Below, one piece after another: positions 1 to 10,324 of a stretch of DNA of 64,000 bases (position 1 is the first letter of the stretch; every line of letters begins with the position of its first letter). This DNA comes from Cryptomeria japonica. Taxonomy: Eukaryota > Streptophyta > Pinopsida > Cupressales > Cupressaceae. The position numbers and the translations under genes are program-made. The DNA lies in NCBI RefSeq assembly GCF_030272615.1, contig NC_081409.1, forward strand, positions 873,076,626 through 873,140,625. Reading direction: 5' to 3'. A model generated the notes under the pieces. It was given only the letters and a program-made list of their open reading frames with translations. It did no database searches and was not told where the DNA came from.

Positions 1-75
1 CCTAGTGACCTCCCTTCTCTCTCCTTGGAGTTGGAAGAGGGGAGAGCAACTAGGGTTTGATTTTTCCGCTTTACA
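1..75 (+). repeat. 3' end of an E-family LTR
   Basis: The first 75 bases match the 3' ends of the two LTRs of element E (about 15108-15180 and 21541-21618), including the CT-rich block, the GGAGTTGGAAGAGGGGAGAG block and the terminal TTTACA. The rest of this LTR lies outside the window. It abuts the 3' part of copia A, so an E-family copy probably inserted into A. The expected target duplication would start with TCCAC at 76-80, and its partner is outside the window. Confidence 0.85.
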
Positions 76-109
76 TCCACATCTTGCTCAATTGACCTTA
101 TGTAGGGCC

Positions 110-1580
110 ACAACCCCTAGCTAACCTCTAAGATACTCAAATGTAGTGTTAGGCAGAGGTTTAGTAAAGATATCTGCTAATTGCTCCTTGGTAGATACAT
201 GCTCTAATAATACATCTTTACTTTGGACTTTCTCTCTCAAGAAATGATATTTCAACTCAATATGGTTGGTTGTAGCATGCAACACCGGGTTCTGTAATCT
301 TCAACTTAAATCCTTCCAAAATGTGTTTCATCCAGATTGCCTAGGTACAATTCATATACGCTACAACATATTCAACTTCAACAGTGGACTGTGATATACA
401 ACTCTGCTACTTGCTGCTCCAAGATACAAGTCTTCCTCCAAAAAAGATTGCACCACCGGTTGTGCTTTACCTATCATCAACATTACTTGCCCAGTCTGCA
501 TCTATATTAACCTTCAAATCAAAGTTACCTGCATATGGATACCATAATCCATAGTCAACGGTACCTTTCAAATATCTAAATATCTTTTTGGTTGCTATCA
601 AGTTTGTCTCCTTTGGATTCTTCTAAAATCTGGCAACTAAACCAACTGGATGAGCAATATCCAGTATGCTATGAACAACATAATGTAGTTTCCCTATCAT
701 TGACTCATACTCCTTTTCATCAACAGATGTAGATTCATCCTCCTTACATAGTTTACAACTTGTAACCATTAGTGTCCCAACAGGTTTACAGTCACTCATT
801 CCAAACGTCTTCAATACCTCTTTCACATATTTAGACTATGTGATAAAAATACCACTCTTCATCTACTGTATTTGCAAACCTATGAAGGATTTTATCTCTC
901 CTACTAGAGACATTTTAAATTCACTTTTCATCTCATTTGCAAAGTCATCACTCATACCATGATTGCCTCCAAATATGATATCATCCACAAACACTTCACT
1001 AAATAGTATCTCATCTCCTTCTGTCTTGAGATGTATATTTCTATCTTCACTGGTTCTCTGAAAAACCTATATTCATCAAGTGTGAATGTATCCTTTCATA
1101 CCATGCTCTTGGTGCTTGCTTCAAACCATATAGTTCCTTGTACAATTTACACACCATATCCTTTGCATCAGTCAAAGCATAACCATCTGGCTGCTCAATG
1201 TATACTTCTTCTTCCAGTATTCCATTTAGAAATGCTAACTTCACATCCATCTCATATAATTTGAATCCCTTATATGCTGCAAATGCAAGTAGAGTCCTAA
1301 CACCTTACAATCGAGCAACTGGTGTAAATGTCTCACTATAGTCTTCTCCTTCTTCATGTGCATAACCTTTACATACCAATCTAGCTTTTTTTCTGACTAC
1401 TACTCCTTCTTCATTCAATTTATTCCATGAATACCCATTTAGTACCTATCACATTTTTAATCACCGGTCTAGTACTAGGGTCCATGTATTGTTCTTCTCA
1501 ATCTGTTCAAGCTCCTCCTACATAGCTTTAATGTAGTGATCATCTCCAAATGATTCCTTAGTAATTCTAGGATCAATAGT
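110..1580 (-). pseudogene. copia A reverse transcriptase and RNase H remnant
   Basis: The clearest piece (1047-1250) is a copia reverse transcriptase segment: MDVKLAFLNG, then EVYIEQPDGY, then YGLKQAPRAWY. These are conserved motifs of the copia polymerase. The catalytic Asp of the first motif is in the DVKLAFLNG stretch. Lower coordinates (about 110-560) hold the RNase H domain, recognised by alignment with the better preserved copy at 45570-45990 in element B. Stops and shifts break it into several frames, including a short open piece at 623-826 between the two domains. It cannot encode an enzyme. It has the Trp codon where B has a stop. Confidence 0.85.
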
Positions 1581-1585
1581 TGAGA

Positions 1586-1888
1586 TCATGCAAGAATTCT
1601 TCTAATTCTTCTTCTAGTTAATACTCTAGCATCTTTATCTCCAATAATCTCATAAGGATTATGATTGAGTCTCACATACCTTGGAATGACATAATCATTA
1701 TCTTCAAGTTCTTCTTCTTCATTATCATCATCTTCTTTTGAATCTACCTGTTTCGGTTGAACTAGTACTACAACATTTGCTTTACTAGCTTCTAGCTTCA
1801 CTAGTTCTGGTTCCAAAATCAGAATGGAAGGTTCATTTTCCTTCTTTTCCTTACTGGTTTCTCCTAAAACTTCAGAACACTCATCCAC
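1586..1888 (-). pseudogene. copia A integrase-RT acidic linker
   Basis: This open piece of 100 codons is rich in Asp and Glu and ends with a YVRLNHNPYEIIGD stretch followed by basic residues. This is the linker between integrase and reverse transcriptase in this copia family; the same piece occurs in element B at 44120-44359. No enzymatic motif is expected here. Its openness is probably chance survival, because both sides are broken. Confidence 0.75.
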
Positions 1889-1899
1889 TCAAACATCAA

Positions 1900-2907
1900 C
1901 ACTTTCAATGATTCTTTGTGTCCAGTTGGTGTAACATTTGTAGGCCTTACTCTTAGTGGAGTAACCGAGATATATGCCTTCATCGCTTTTAGCCTCAAAC
2001 TTACTAATATAGTCACCTCTCTTGATAAAACATTTACTACCAAAAATCTTAAAATAAATTACATTAGGTGATCTACCATACCAATATTCATAAGGAGTTT
2101 TATCCTTACCTCTTTACCAATATCAGGTTCATGATGTAGACAGTTGTGCTGACAGCTTCTCTCCAGAAATTTTTCTTTCTCCTCCTTTCTAAGCATCACT
2201 CTAGTAGCTTCAACAACTGACCGGTTGTTCCTCTCTACAATACCATTCTGCTATGGTGTCCTCGGTGCAAAAAGTTGCCTCTTAATTCCATTGTCTTCAC
2301 AATATCTAGTGAATTCCTCTAAAGTAAATTAACCACCTTGATCAGTCCTCAGACACTTTATCTTCTTACCACTTTCCTTTTCAGCTAAGGCCCTGAATAC
2401 CTTGAACTTACTAAAGGCTTCCATTTTATCCTTTAGGAATGTGACCCACATCATTCTTGAGAAATCATCAATGAAGATCATAAAATATCTATCACCTTGA
2501 ATACTTTTAGTTCTTAATGGTCCACAAAGGTCTGTATGAACCAAATCTAACAAATGTTCTACTAAGAAAGATTTTCTCTTAAAAGTTGAGGATGTCATCT
2601 TTCCCAACTGACATTCCTTACATAGAGCATTCGCCAGTTTGTCCAACTAAGGCAAACCTCTTACAGACTTAGACTTACTAGCTTTGACATTGTTATCAAA
2701 ATGTATATGACAAAATATTTGATGCCAAAGCCAACTATCATCTACTTTAGCAATTAAACAGTTGTTGAATTTAGGATTTAGGTGAAATAGGTTACCTTTT
2801 GTTTGCTTGCTAGTTGCAGTTAGTTCACCTTTTCTCCCATAGATTTTGCACATTCCATTCTTGAATTCCAATGGATAATCTTTGTCATTGAGTTGAGCTA
2901 CACTCAA
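1900..2907 (-). pseudogene. copia A integrase remnant (GAG-pre-integrase plus catalytic core)
   Basis: Two adjoining pieces (2647-2907 and 2329-2646) carry the pre-integrase zinc-binding region (WHQIFCHIHFDN, later CKECQLGKM) and the start of the catalytic core (DLVHTDLCGPL, then YFMIFIDDFSRMMWV). The first catalytic Asp is in HTDLCGP and the second is in CLRTDQGG at the end of the piece. From 2330 down to 1900 the core continues in broken frames: a GIKRQLFAPRTP-like stretch followed by ERNN. Integrase would insert the cDNA into the host genome. This copy is inactive. Confidence 0.85.
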
Positions 2908-2931
2908 AAGATTGTGCTTTAATTCTTCAAC

Positions 2932-3501
2932 TCAATAAACATCATCTGCACTTCTCTTTCCATTAAGAGAAATGGTTCCCTTTCCTTTTACCATGCAGGG
3001 TGAGTCTTTTCCAAATCTCACAACTCCTCCATCAAATTCCTTCAAAGCAAGAAAATTACTCCAGTCACCGGTCATGTGGTGTGACAAAACACTATCTATG
3101 ATCGAATCATCAGAACTATCCATGTGAGAAACTAATACCTTCTGATCGGATGTTTCTTCTTTAATGGCAACAAAGACAATGTCTTCATTAGCATCTCCCT
3201 CAAATTCCTCATCAATGATACCACTATCAATTGCAATAAGACAATCTCTTTTGCCTTTTCCTTTGTACTTCTTGTACTTCTCATAATTATGCTCATTGTC
3301 ACCGTTAGGATAGTTAGCTATAATGTGTCCAATCTTGTTACATACAAAACACTTCAAAGGTAATTTACCTCTATACTTACCAGTACCTCTGGGTAACTTC
3401 TTGGCCAACAATGCTTCAAGCTCGATCAGACTATCTTCATCATCAACTTCTCTACTGGATCTAGACTCGTAACAGTGACTAACATCTCTTCTTTTCCTCA
3501 T
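2932..3501 (-). pseudogene. copia A gag C-terminus, zinc knuckle and protease remnant
   Basis: This 189-codon open piece covers the end of gag and the protease. The zinc knuckle reads CFVCNKIGHIIANYP: the Cys-Cys-His spacing is normal but the last ligand is Tyr (codon TAT) instead of Cys. The protease active-site region reads DSVLSHHMTGD where element B has DSGCSHHMTGD, so A has lost the active-site Gly. The following GGVVRFGKDS and GKGTISLNG segments are typical of copia proteases. Inactive by the active-site change and by breaks on both sides. Confidence 0.85.
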
Positions 3502-3639
3502 AGGTGGGTTAGAAACTGAAGCTCTAAATGCAAATTCAGATTTCTGATCACTACCATCATAACCATTTAACTCAAATGTAGTAAGTTTACCAATGATGGA
3601 GTCAAGAGTTACCTTAGTTTTATCAATAGACTTTAGCTC

Positions 3640-4143
3640 CTAAATGGCTGCCAATCGGATAGCATAGATCGGTAGAAGGGTTCTTGAAACCTTACTAACC
3701 ACTATGGCATCCTTCACTTTACCACCAACACTCTTGAACTCACCAACTATCTCCTTGATCCTCTGACCATATTGTTGAATATTCTCACCTTCAACCATCC
3801 GCATGTCATCAAATTTACCTATCAGACTCTCTTCTTTGGTAATCTTCACATGCTCATCACTAGTATAGATTTCCTCAAGTTTCTTCCACAACTCATAAGT
3901 AGTCTCTAGACCATGGACATCAACATATTGTGAATCAGACAAAGAACTGATAATGGCCTCCAATGCTTGATTATTTTCTTCTTTCTCTTTCTTTTGATCA
4001 TCAGACATAGTCCCACTAGGTGCAACATATTGAGTAACATGTTCCCAATATTGACTTCCTAGACTCTTGATATAGATTTTCATTCTATCACTCCAAATTT
4101 GGTATTTTTCCCTATTAAACTTTGGACCTTCTTTCTTCATCAT
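3640..4143 (-). pseudogene. copia A gag N-terminal region
   Basis: This 167-codon open piece begins MMKKEGPKFNREKYQIWS and contains VHGLETTYELWKKLEEIY and GKFDDMRMVEGENIQQYGQRI. It is a copia Gag (UBN2/DUF4219-type) that would form the virus-like particle. The start lies just inside the primer-binding site, as expected for this class. Element B has the same start at 41892. The frame is lost after about 167 residues. Confidence 0.85.
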
Positions 4144-4199
4144 GTTCTTCTAGATATTTACCTCAAGCTATTAGGCTTAGACACTAGAGGACCAAAAAT

Positions 4200-4211
4200 G
4201 CTCTGGTACCA
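4200..4211 (-). promoter_or_regulatory. primer-binding site of copia A
   Basis: The minus strand reads TGGTACCAGAGC two bases inside the LTR end. This differs by one base from the usual copia site complementary to the 3' end of initiator tRNA-Met (TGGTATCAGAGC). It fixes the orientation of A and the inner LTR boundary. Confidence 0.85.
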
Positions 4212-4213
4212 AT

Positions 4214-5604
4214 TGATGGTATGATGAATCAATAAGGATTTGGACAACTACTGCGAGGGGGGGGGGATGAATCAGTAGATGGAAAACTAACTAAAGTTTC
4301 ACCAAACTCAAAAACAACATCTCAAGTCAAACTCAGAACTGACTTGTTCAAACACCGAACTAACAAATGTAATATCACTATCAACTACTCCAATTGACTC
4401 TCATAACAAAATAACAGTATAACAACTTTGAAATTCTCAAAAACCTTTTACCAATACATCCAAATAATTTACTGACCAAATTAAAAGCACATTTCAGAGT
4501 ATTGTTGGTCATCATATCATATCTAGGTGGATTTATCAGTTAAGCAAATTAATCATTGAAAATATAACCACAAAAACATTCACCACTTGACACAATGATT
4601 TTGACGTGGAAACCCAAATGGGAAAAACCATGGTGGGGATGGATACCCACAAGTATTATGAACTCTTCTAAAGTTTGCCCTATTAGGAACCAAGCCTGCT
4701 AAAGATTTAAAAGAAGTCCTGTTAAGAATAGATCCTGTTAGGGACCACTTGGTTAAGGGATTGACTATAATGCCCTATTAGAAACAATACCCTATGAGGA
4801 GTAACCTTGATAGAGGATTTGAAATCCAAGCTAATGGATCACCTAGTTAAAGGATTTAGATAGCACTAAGCTTGTTAGAGCTTACCTAGTTAAGGGATTT
4901 GACTATTGTAATTGTTAGAGAACAACATGGGTTTGCTGATCTGGTAAATAGCACTACTCTGCTTGATCAAATCCTTTTCATGCTCCTATCTACCTTCACA
5001 CATAGTGCTGATACATCTCCTAGTTCAGCAACCAATCAATCTTACACTTAACCAAAATTGCCAGTGCTACAACAAAACAACTCATCAAACTTATAAGAAA
5101 AACAAAAGGTTGATAAGACATCACAAACCTCAGATCTCATAGAGATTACAAACAAATTGGTTCAAGTATGACCATTGGATTACATATAAATCATTGCACA
5201 TGATTCAAGACAACCTCAACCGCTCCTTGATCACCACTTCATCGATCCCTATAACTCATCATGTGGTTTCATTTCCATGCAATGTACTTGCTCATTCCAA
5301 AGATAAAACCATTATCTCTACGTGACAAAAACCATTTGAAAATCTCTACGTGGCATAATCATTACCGTTCATCATTTGATCATAAACCAATACAACTGAT
5401 TCACCAAGCTCCATTGGTTAGGGTTTAGCATATAAATAGGTAGGGTTACTGGTTGATCTCACTTCTTCTCATGTAATACCGGTTTCCTTCACTAGCTCAC
5501 CTATCAGTTTCAAAACAACATCATAACAACATCATTACCGGTTACAATTGACATCAATGAAAACATAATAGTTCATCAATGCAATCTTCATGCAATTGCC
5601 AACA
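4214..5604 (-). repeat. 5' LTR of copia A (about 1.39 kb)
   Basis: The minus strand runs from TGTTGGCAATTGCATG at 5604 to CCATCA at 4214, so it has the TG...CA ends of an LTR. It aligns with the two LTRs of element B (40413-41821 and 46372-47778), including the long run of tandem-like GGTTACTCC and CTAACAGG phrases. A TATA-like string is at about 5427-5440 (reading TATTTATATG on the minus strand). A run of nine G at 4258-4266 lies near its inner end. Confidence 0.85.
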
Positions 5605-5636
5605 CTATCATCCAGCATCTACCACAATTCAGGAGA

Positions 5637-6490
5637 CTAACTTGCATTCTTCTCGTCTCCATGTGCACTTGATTTTTCTTTTGTCATCTCCTTCAACCGG
5701 TTCATCCTAATGGACATCCGAGGTTTACGAGATACTTTTTCTGGCCCACTACATAAGGTGTCAGCCAGAGCCTCGAACAATTGCATGCTCCCTCCATGAA
5801 CCGGGATCAAAATCAGCCTATCATAAAAGAGATGGAACAATCAACATAGAAGACCATGGAGTGCCAAGAATACTATACAATGCAAACACATATATGAACA
5901 AACATTCACCTTCTGTGTCAAATATATGCCATTCGAATTTAGCCTTTTATTCATGGTAGCCTTCGTATTTTTATGCCTCCCCGACAAAAGAGATGCATGC
6001 TCATTGAGTAAGACATTTGTTGTAGGCGGAACATCCAATTCCATATTCACTTCACCATCACCTTCACTATTACAAACTACCTGCTCAGCAGCCTAGGATA
6101 TCTCAATTATGCATACTATCAAAAATTACATACAATTTAGTAAAGTATAAAACAAAACAATCACTAGGAATTACCTCTTTTCCAAGTTTATTTCTTCCTA
6201 GTAACTATAAAACCTTCTTCCTTCTCTCCTCCCTCAATGGATTGTTGTTGTACACCTGTATTGCTTTTTTAATCTCTTCTTGCCCTTTAGTATGAAGCTC
6301 ATCATATGTTTTTCGTCCCATAATTTCTGCACACTCGATCATTGACACACTTTTTTTGCATATTATACCATATAGTCATATGGTATTTGATGTCACCCAT
6401 CCTCTTGTTCACGTAGCTTCATGCTATCTCGATGCGGCATTGGATGCATTTTTTGGTAGCGTCTGATGTGCTAATGCATCTTAGGCCCTC
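5637..6490 (-). pseudogene. 3' exons of an unidentified transposase-like gene remnant
   Basis: The minus strand has three coding-like blocks separated by plausible GT-AG introns. The first (about 6370-6180) reads CAEIMGRKTYDEL and NNNPLREERRKKVL. The second (about 6094-5920) reads MELDVPPTTNVLLNEH and SLLSGRHKNTKATMNK. The third (about 5840-5637) reads LILIPVHGGSMQLFEAL and ends in a stop after GDEKNAS. I do not recognise the family with certainty; the C-terminal tail of a plant DNA-transposon protein is the best guess. The upstream half appears to be at 21825-22925, beyond the inserted element C. A real host gene fragment is the alternative. Confidence 0.4.
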
Positions 6491-6499
6491 CAATAATTG

Positions 6500-6864
6500 T
6501 GTTAGAGTAATTGGGTCTTTACTTGACTAATTAAACAACATTTTTTTAATTAATTAAGTTCCCTCTATCTCTTTACACTTAAGCTAACATTAGGTGCATA
6601 ATAATTAATTCTTTTATTAATTATTATGTGCAAGCCTAGGGTTTTCCCTTATAGGGTTTCTTGACCTATTAGAGGCTAATTCTTTTCTTTGTATCATTAT
6701 CACATTACACTTCTTTTGTGAATACAGAGCTCTCATCTTTTTTGAGCATTTTTTTGTGTATTTGGTTTTTCTTTGTTGCTTCCTTGCTTCTCCTTGTAAC
6801 AGGTTTATTTCAGCTTGCAGAGATCATTTGGGCTGTTGTGGTGTTGTATTTTTCAACTCTCATA
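6500..6864 (+). repeat. 5' LTR of copia C
   Basis: It begins TGTTAGAGTAATTGGG and ends CAACTCTCA(TA). It shares with the split 3' LTR the AT-rich start, the phrase GTGCAAGCCTAGGGTTTT, the GTATCATTATCACATTACAC block and the GCAGAGATCATTTGGGCT block near the end. The exact last base is uncertain by two bases, because the two copies differ at that point. Confidence 0.85.
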
Positions 6865-6876
6865 TAGTATCAGAGC
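6865..6876 (+). promoter_or_regulatory. primer-binding site of copia C
   Basis: TAGTATCAGAGC lies next to the LTR end and differs by one base from the initiator tRNA-Met complement TGGTATCAGAGC used by copia elements. It sets the orientation of C as plus. Confidence 0.8.
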
Positions 6877-7440
6877 TTCAGATCTACAGCTACCTGTTCT
6901 TGTTTTGAGTTTTTTGCATTGGAAGTAGATCTGGTTTTTTTTCAAAAATTTTTTTGTGCACCTAGGGAAAGGCCTTTTTTTTGAACACTTTGGGCCTAAA
7001 CGAACCTCACCATCATGCTTAGAAGGCCCAAAAACCCCTATGGTCATATAAAACATGACCACTTTTGACACCTGAGCCTCTGGGGGTATATTTTTCTTCT
7101 ATACTAGGCCATACGACCCTGGTATGCAATTCGAGGAAAAAATCAATTTTTTTTTGCCTTTTTACGAAATGCAAGCCGAAATTTGATTTTTTGCAAAAAA
7201 AAAACAAAAAAATAGTATTTAAAAAATCAGGAAAGTGTTTTTTTTTTTTTAAATCAATTATTTTGGGGTTTGTTTTTGGGTCTCCATCGGCCTCATAGTT
7301 TGGCCGCAGGCCCTATTAGCGTGGGCCCTGCCCGCTGGCCCCCACTAGCCCCCACCGGCCCCCTTCGGTCCCCACCGGCCCACATTCCCCACCGCCAACC
7401 AACATCGCCCTGCCTGCCGACCACGTGCCCGCCACCGCTA
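6877..7440 (+). other. leader of copia C with homopolymer runs and a C-rich tract
   Basis: This stretch has no convincing coding frame. It holds long T and A runs (for example about 7148-7157, 7194-7203 and 7238-7251) followed by a strongly C-rich tract at about 7305-7445 with repeated GGCCCCC and CACCGGCCC phrases. The tract stands out against AT-rich surroundings. It probably belongs to the 5' leader of the element. Confidence 0.5.
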
Positions 7441-7830
7441 CTCCTATCACATGGTCTTGCAAGAAGAAGACTTCTCATGCATTATCATCTACAAAGGCTG
7501 AGTACCAAGCTGTTGTGCTTGCTAGTCAAGAGGTCTTATGGCTTTGACAATTGATGACTGAGTTTGGTTTTCCTCCTGATAGTCCCACTATTCTTTGGTG
7601 TGACAATCAGAGCGCTATTCATATTTCTCACAACTCGGTAGAGCATCAGCGGCTGAAGCACATTGGGCTTCACATGTATTTCATCCACTAGTTGATTTAG
7701 GATGGTTCTCTCATTTCTTGAGTACATTCCCATTGCCGAGCAGGTTGCAGACATCTTCATGAAACCTTTTGCATCACTACACTATCTTCAGTTGCGCTCT
7801 ATGCTCGAGGTGAAGCAAGTTGTCCTTGGA
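7440..7830 (+). pseudogene. copia C RNase H remnant
   Basis: The plus strand encodes the copia RNase H C-terminus: SHALSSTKAEYQAVVLASQEVLWL, then LWCDNQSAIHISHN, then VEHQRLKHIGLHM, and EQVADIFMKPFASLHYLQLRS at the end. The acidic residues in the TKAEYQA and WCDNQSA stretches are the expected metal ligands. Several stops and frame changes interrupt it. Nothing of integrase or reverse transcriptase precedes it, so the element was deleted from leader to RNase H. Confidence 0.85.
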
Positions 7831-7843
7831 GGTCTTTATGAGG

Positions 7844-9967
7844 TGATAGGGAGATTGTTAGGTAAGTGCTCAAAAGGCCAATTTTGGTCAAGAAGTTGCA
7901 TAAGGACACAAAAGTATTTGTTATTTCCACTCCTTATGTTGGCCAGTATCAAGATTAGTTGCAATATTCAGGTCTCTCTACAAGCCTTCACAAACAACCT
8001 CCCTTTTTGGTGATAGCTCACACCCATGCTCAAACCTACTCCAATTTCTCACTCCACCCATCTACACATTCTCAAGCCCTGTTCTTTTGGCATTCAACCC
8101 TCTGTTTCAGAGTGCATTAGGAGTCTTCAATATGGACATGTGGGGTAACAAGATTTACTCAAGGTTTTGGCAATCAAACTTAGTTTAAGGCCCCTAGCCT
8201 TTGGCTTACTCAACTCACCAACCAAGGGTCAAAAAATCCAACAGAGGATATGCACTATCCAAGGTCCTATTTGTCATTTGGTTCACTATTTTAAACTTTC
8301 CACACAAAGTCTCATGAGCCCCAAACTCCTCCTTGCAATCGGGTTCTAAAAAGTGTGTGTTATGCAGTCAAAGGGCTACTAGCCCGTGGAGGCCTAATTG
8401 GCACCTTTTTGCTCACCCTGGCCAATGATGGGCTTCTTGACCATAGAAGATGTTTTGGATAGTGTGGAATAGGTCTTATAAAAGAGATTTTTATGGTTTT
8501 AGGCTCCCTCAACCTAGTTTAGTGATTGTCCACAAATTTAGGCCTAAACATAGGGTTTAGTGAGGGTTTGGATGCTTCCACCATGGATTCCTTTCACCAA
8601 GCTTGATTCAAACTACCATGCTGCTAGGAGACCTCTACCATACAAAATTAAAGCTACCCCTACCTTTTATTGACAAGCATTATGCCAAACACTTGGCAAG
8701 CCACTGAGAAAAATAGTAAAATTGTCACTGTCACAGTCAACAGTTATTACACCTTTGGACCTACATAAAAAAAGAAGTGGAACTGGAAATACACTTCAAA
8801 GAGGTCTAAAAACACTTGTGAAACCTCCTATTACATAGCATTCATAGTTACAAGGCTTGGATTATGGTTTTGAAGCATTCCTTGAGCAATTTGGCAACAC
8901 AATTCACAAAAATAGTGAACTCACTGTTTTGTTTACAAAATGAGAATGTTCAATAAGAATAAGCTATTATAATAGACCAAGATGATGCTCAAAAATCTTG
9001 GCCATATGTCCAAACCTCTGCCTCATACATTTCTTCCCTCCAAATTTCTTTTGGGTACAAATCTTGAGTTTTTGATCTTGGTACTAGCCGAGTAATCAAT
9101 ACTTGCCTAGTATTGACTCAAGTCCTCCTTCCAAACACAATGTTGGCACAATGAGAAGTATATGTACACTATATAAATGAGTACCAACTTGAATAAATCC
9201 ATATTGTGGGATCCCAGACCTGGATTAGTCAAGTGGTGGCATTTTGGAACTTCAAACCCTTGACAGGGTAGTGAGCACACAAAAGTAAAATAATTTTGTA
9301 TAAACAAATTGCCTAAGGAAACTAGAATAAAAATCAATTAGAAAACATTGTAAAACTATTTTTCACACTTTCCCAAAGGTACAGTACGGTCTATGAAGCT
9401 ACAGTACGGACTGTTACACCAAAGGAGAAAAAAACAATGAGTAAAGCCAAAATGTCATGATTTTTATTAGGAAACTCTTGGTGATACAATCACCAACCCT
9501 CTTCAAGGAAAAGAAAGGTCTTTTTATAGTCCAAAAAGTTAGTTATCAAGCCCAATATAGACATGAGGCTTCCACAACTTCATTTTGCAAGAAAAGTAAA
9601 AAAAATGGCAACTTTTACAAGCCCAATGACAACATTTCTTGCTCCAAAAGATATTTTTGACTATGTAACCTTATCAACTTGTCTAAACACCTTAGAAATG
9701 CTTAAAAACACTTATGAAACATGTTTCAATGCTTTGGAAAGCATTAGAAGACCCTTTTGGCAATTTTGCACGTTTTTGCCAAAAATTGTCGACTCAAAGC
9801 CTGAAAGGCAAAACTTGACCTCTTGAACCCAAAACGAGATCAAAACCACTAAACATGACACACAAAAATCTAAAACAACATTATAAACTTTACACAAGAT
9901 ATTACAAAAATGAAAGCATTAAATACTCAAAAAGAAGAGTTTTGCTCAACCAGGTGCTCCTGCACCA
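7844..9967 (-). repeat. 3' LTR of element D (about 2.1 kb)
   Basis: It aligns along its length with 11402-13547. On the minus strand it starts TGGTGCAGGAGC and ends CTCCCTATCA. It contains no convincing gene; short open frames at homologous places in both LTRs are the same sequence repeated. Differences between the LTRs are mostly single bases plus small gaps, such as a block of about 20 bases (AAATGCTGCCC and neighbours near 12300) that is absent here. Confidence 0.9.
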
Positions 9968-9981
9968 TACTCCCCCAAAAA
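9968..9981 (-). promoter_or_regulatory. polypurine tract of element D
   Basis: The minus strand reads TTTTTGGGGGAGTA directly before the TGGTGCAGG start of the 3' LTR. This is the expected place and composition for the plus-strand primer. It confirms the minus orientation. Confidence 0.8.
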
Positions 9982-10246
9982 CAAAGAATTCATGTGACTC
10001 CTTGAGGCAACAAAGAAGAAGAGATATCAAACTTATGAAAGTCAGCTTCAGGTATCCATGTGGCCTCTGAGATAGGATTTTATCTGTGGATCCTGAATCT
10101 ATGATCACCTTACACACCTTTCCCATGATTTTACACTTAATCTTGAACAATGCTCTTCTCTGTGAGACCTCTATACTGTGTGGCTTCTTCATTAACACTC
10201 TCTTGATCATTAAAATCTCACCATATTCTAAAGCTAGGTTGTTCAA
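9982..10246 (-). pseudogene. element D partial protease joined to a pol C-terminal tail
   Basis: Reading down from 10246, the frame encodes a Ty3-type protease start with MGKVCKVIIDSGSTDKIL, which has an intact Asp-Ser-Gly active site. The homology to proteases then stops at about 10080. After that point another frame reads SEATWIPEADFHKF, which resembles the end of a chromodomain or the extreme C-terminus of a Ty3 polyprotein. The sequence then runs into the purine tract. The simplest reading is one internal deletion joining protease to the tail of pol, removing reverse transcriptase, RNase H and integrase. Confidence 0.6.
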
Positions 10247-10324
10247 TGCTGAAGTTTTGGTATTACCTCCATCTTCCTGAACATAGTTTACCCTCTTTTC
10301 ACCACCATAGGATGAACTAGGCTT

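Larger units (their letters stand above)
76..5604 (-). mobile_element. Ty1/copia retrotransposon A, 5' LTR plus decayed gag-pol, 3' end outside window
   Basis: Read on the minus strand the order is 5' LTR (5604-4214), primer-binding site, gag, zinc knuckle, protease, integrase, reverse transcriptase and RNase H. This is the Ty1/copia order. The frame is broken by many stops and shifts, so this is a dead copy. The 3' LTR is not seen because the E-family LTR at 1-75 interrupts the element. Element B (40413-47778) is a second member of the same family: LTRs, gag and integrase align along their length. The base run next to the outer LTR end is CTATC (5605-5609), one half of the expected target duplication. 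Confidence 0.9.

Noticed and set aside
1031-1264. Plus-strand open frame opposite the copia A reverse transcriptase
   Set aside because: It is the antisense of a recognisable minus-strand polymerase segment and has no features of its own.
7270-7554. Pro and His-rich open frame
   Set aside because: It arises from the C-rich tract and runs into the RNase H in a different frame; low complexity only.
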